A DNA stretch of 5,109 bases, taken from an uncultured Bacillota bacterium. GTDB taxonomy: Bacteria; Bacillota; Clostridia; UBA1381. Positions 5,107 to 5,109 of the stretch are shown one piece after another. The notes below the pieces were generated by a model. The model searched no databases. It was not told the DNA's origin and saw only the letters and a list, made by a program, of their open reading frames with translations. Position 1 is the first letter of the stretch. Each line of letters begins with the position of its first letter. The stretch is taken from positions 1 through 5,109 of the forward strand of contig CASFSH010000108.1 of assembly GCA_949297205.1 (NCBI GenBank), given 5' to 3'. A program made the translations under genes and the position numbers.

Positions 5107-5109
5107 ATG
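5107..5109 (+). CDS. Start codon of the next gene (partial)
   Basis: The window ends exactly on ATG. A weak ribosome binding sequence, GAAAAGAG (5091-5098), lies 8 bases before it and a promoter-like sequence lies upstream. Nothing of the protein is visible, so no identity can be given. Confidence 0.4.

Overview
The window reads as an ordinary chromosomal segment of a low-GC Gram-positive bacterium, most likely a clostridial Firmicute. This rests on the AT-rich sequence, A/T-ending codons, strong GGAGG-type ribosome binding sites, TATAAT/extended -10 promoters, and a GyrA whose whole length follows the Bacillus/Clostridium pattern. No species can be assigned from the sequence alone.

Layout. 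Positions 1-69 hold the start of a leftward reading frame with a membrane-spanning N-terminus; its identity is unknown. Positions 70-386 are AT-rich and hold no gene I can support. A good promoter (387-415) and a leader with two small hairpins (427-471) precede gyrA (495-3005), the DNA gyrase A subunit. A lipoprotein cyclophilin (3011-3691) starts 5 bases after gyrA, and a cytosolic cyclophilin (3719-4195) follows 27 bases later. The three appear to form one rightward transcription unit ending at an intrinsic terminator (4276-4309), just after a 15-bp AT-only inverted repeat. gyrB is not adjacent to gyrA here.

Positions 4322-5109 look like an accessory insert. A 57-residue ribbon-helix-helix protein (4355-4528, minus strand), absent from a simple long-ORF list, is divergently transcribed from a SLOG/DUF2493-type gene (4635-4968). 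The SLOG gene has a promoter, an RBS and the ATG start still in place, but two one-base frameshifts near its 5' end break it. The two promoters face each other and their -10 boxes form the arms of one imperfect palindrome (4560-4580), the natural candidate operator for the ribbon-helix-helix protein. A further promoter (5039-5067) and an ATG at the last three bases suggest another rightward gene that starts exactly as the window ends.

The first half needs little reinterpretation: gyrase manages supercoiling, and the two prolyl isomerases would act on proline-limited folding outside the membrane and in the cytoplasm. The most notable parts are the compact RHH/palindrome/SLOG module with its broken effector-like gene, and the co-transcription of two paralogous cyclophilins with gyrA. 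I found no clearly new multi-gene system.
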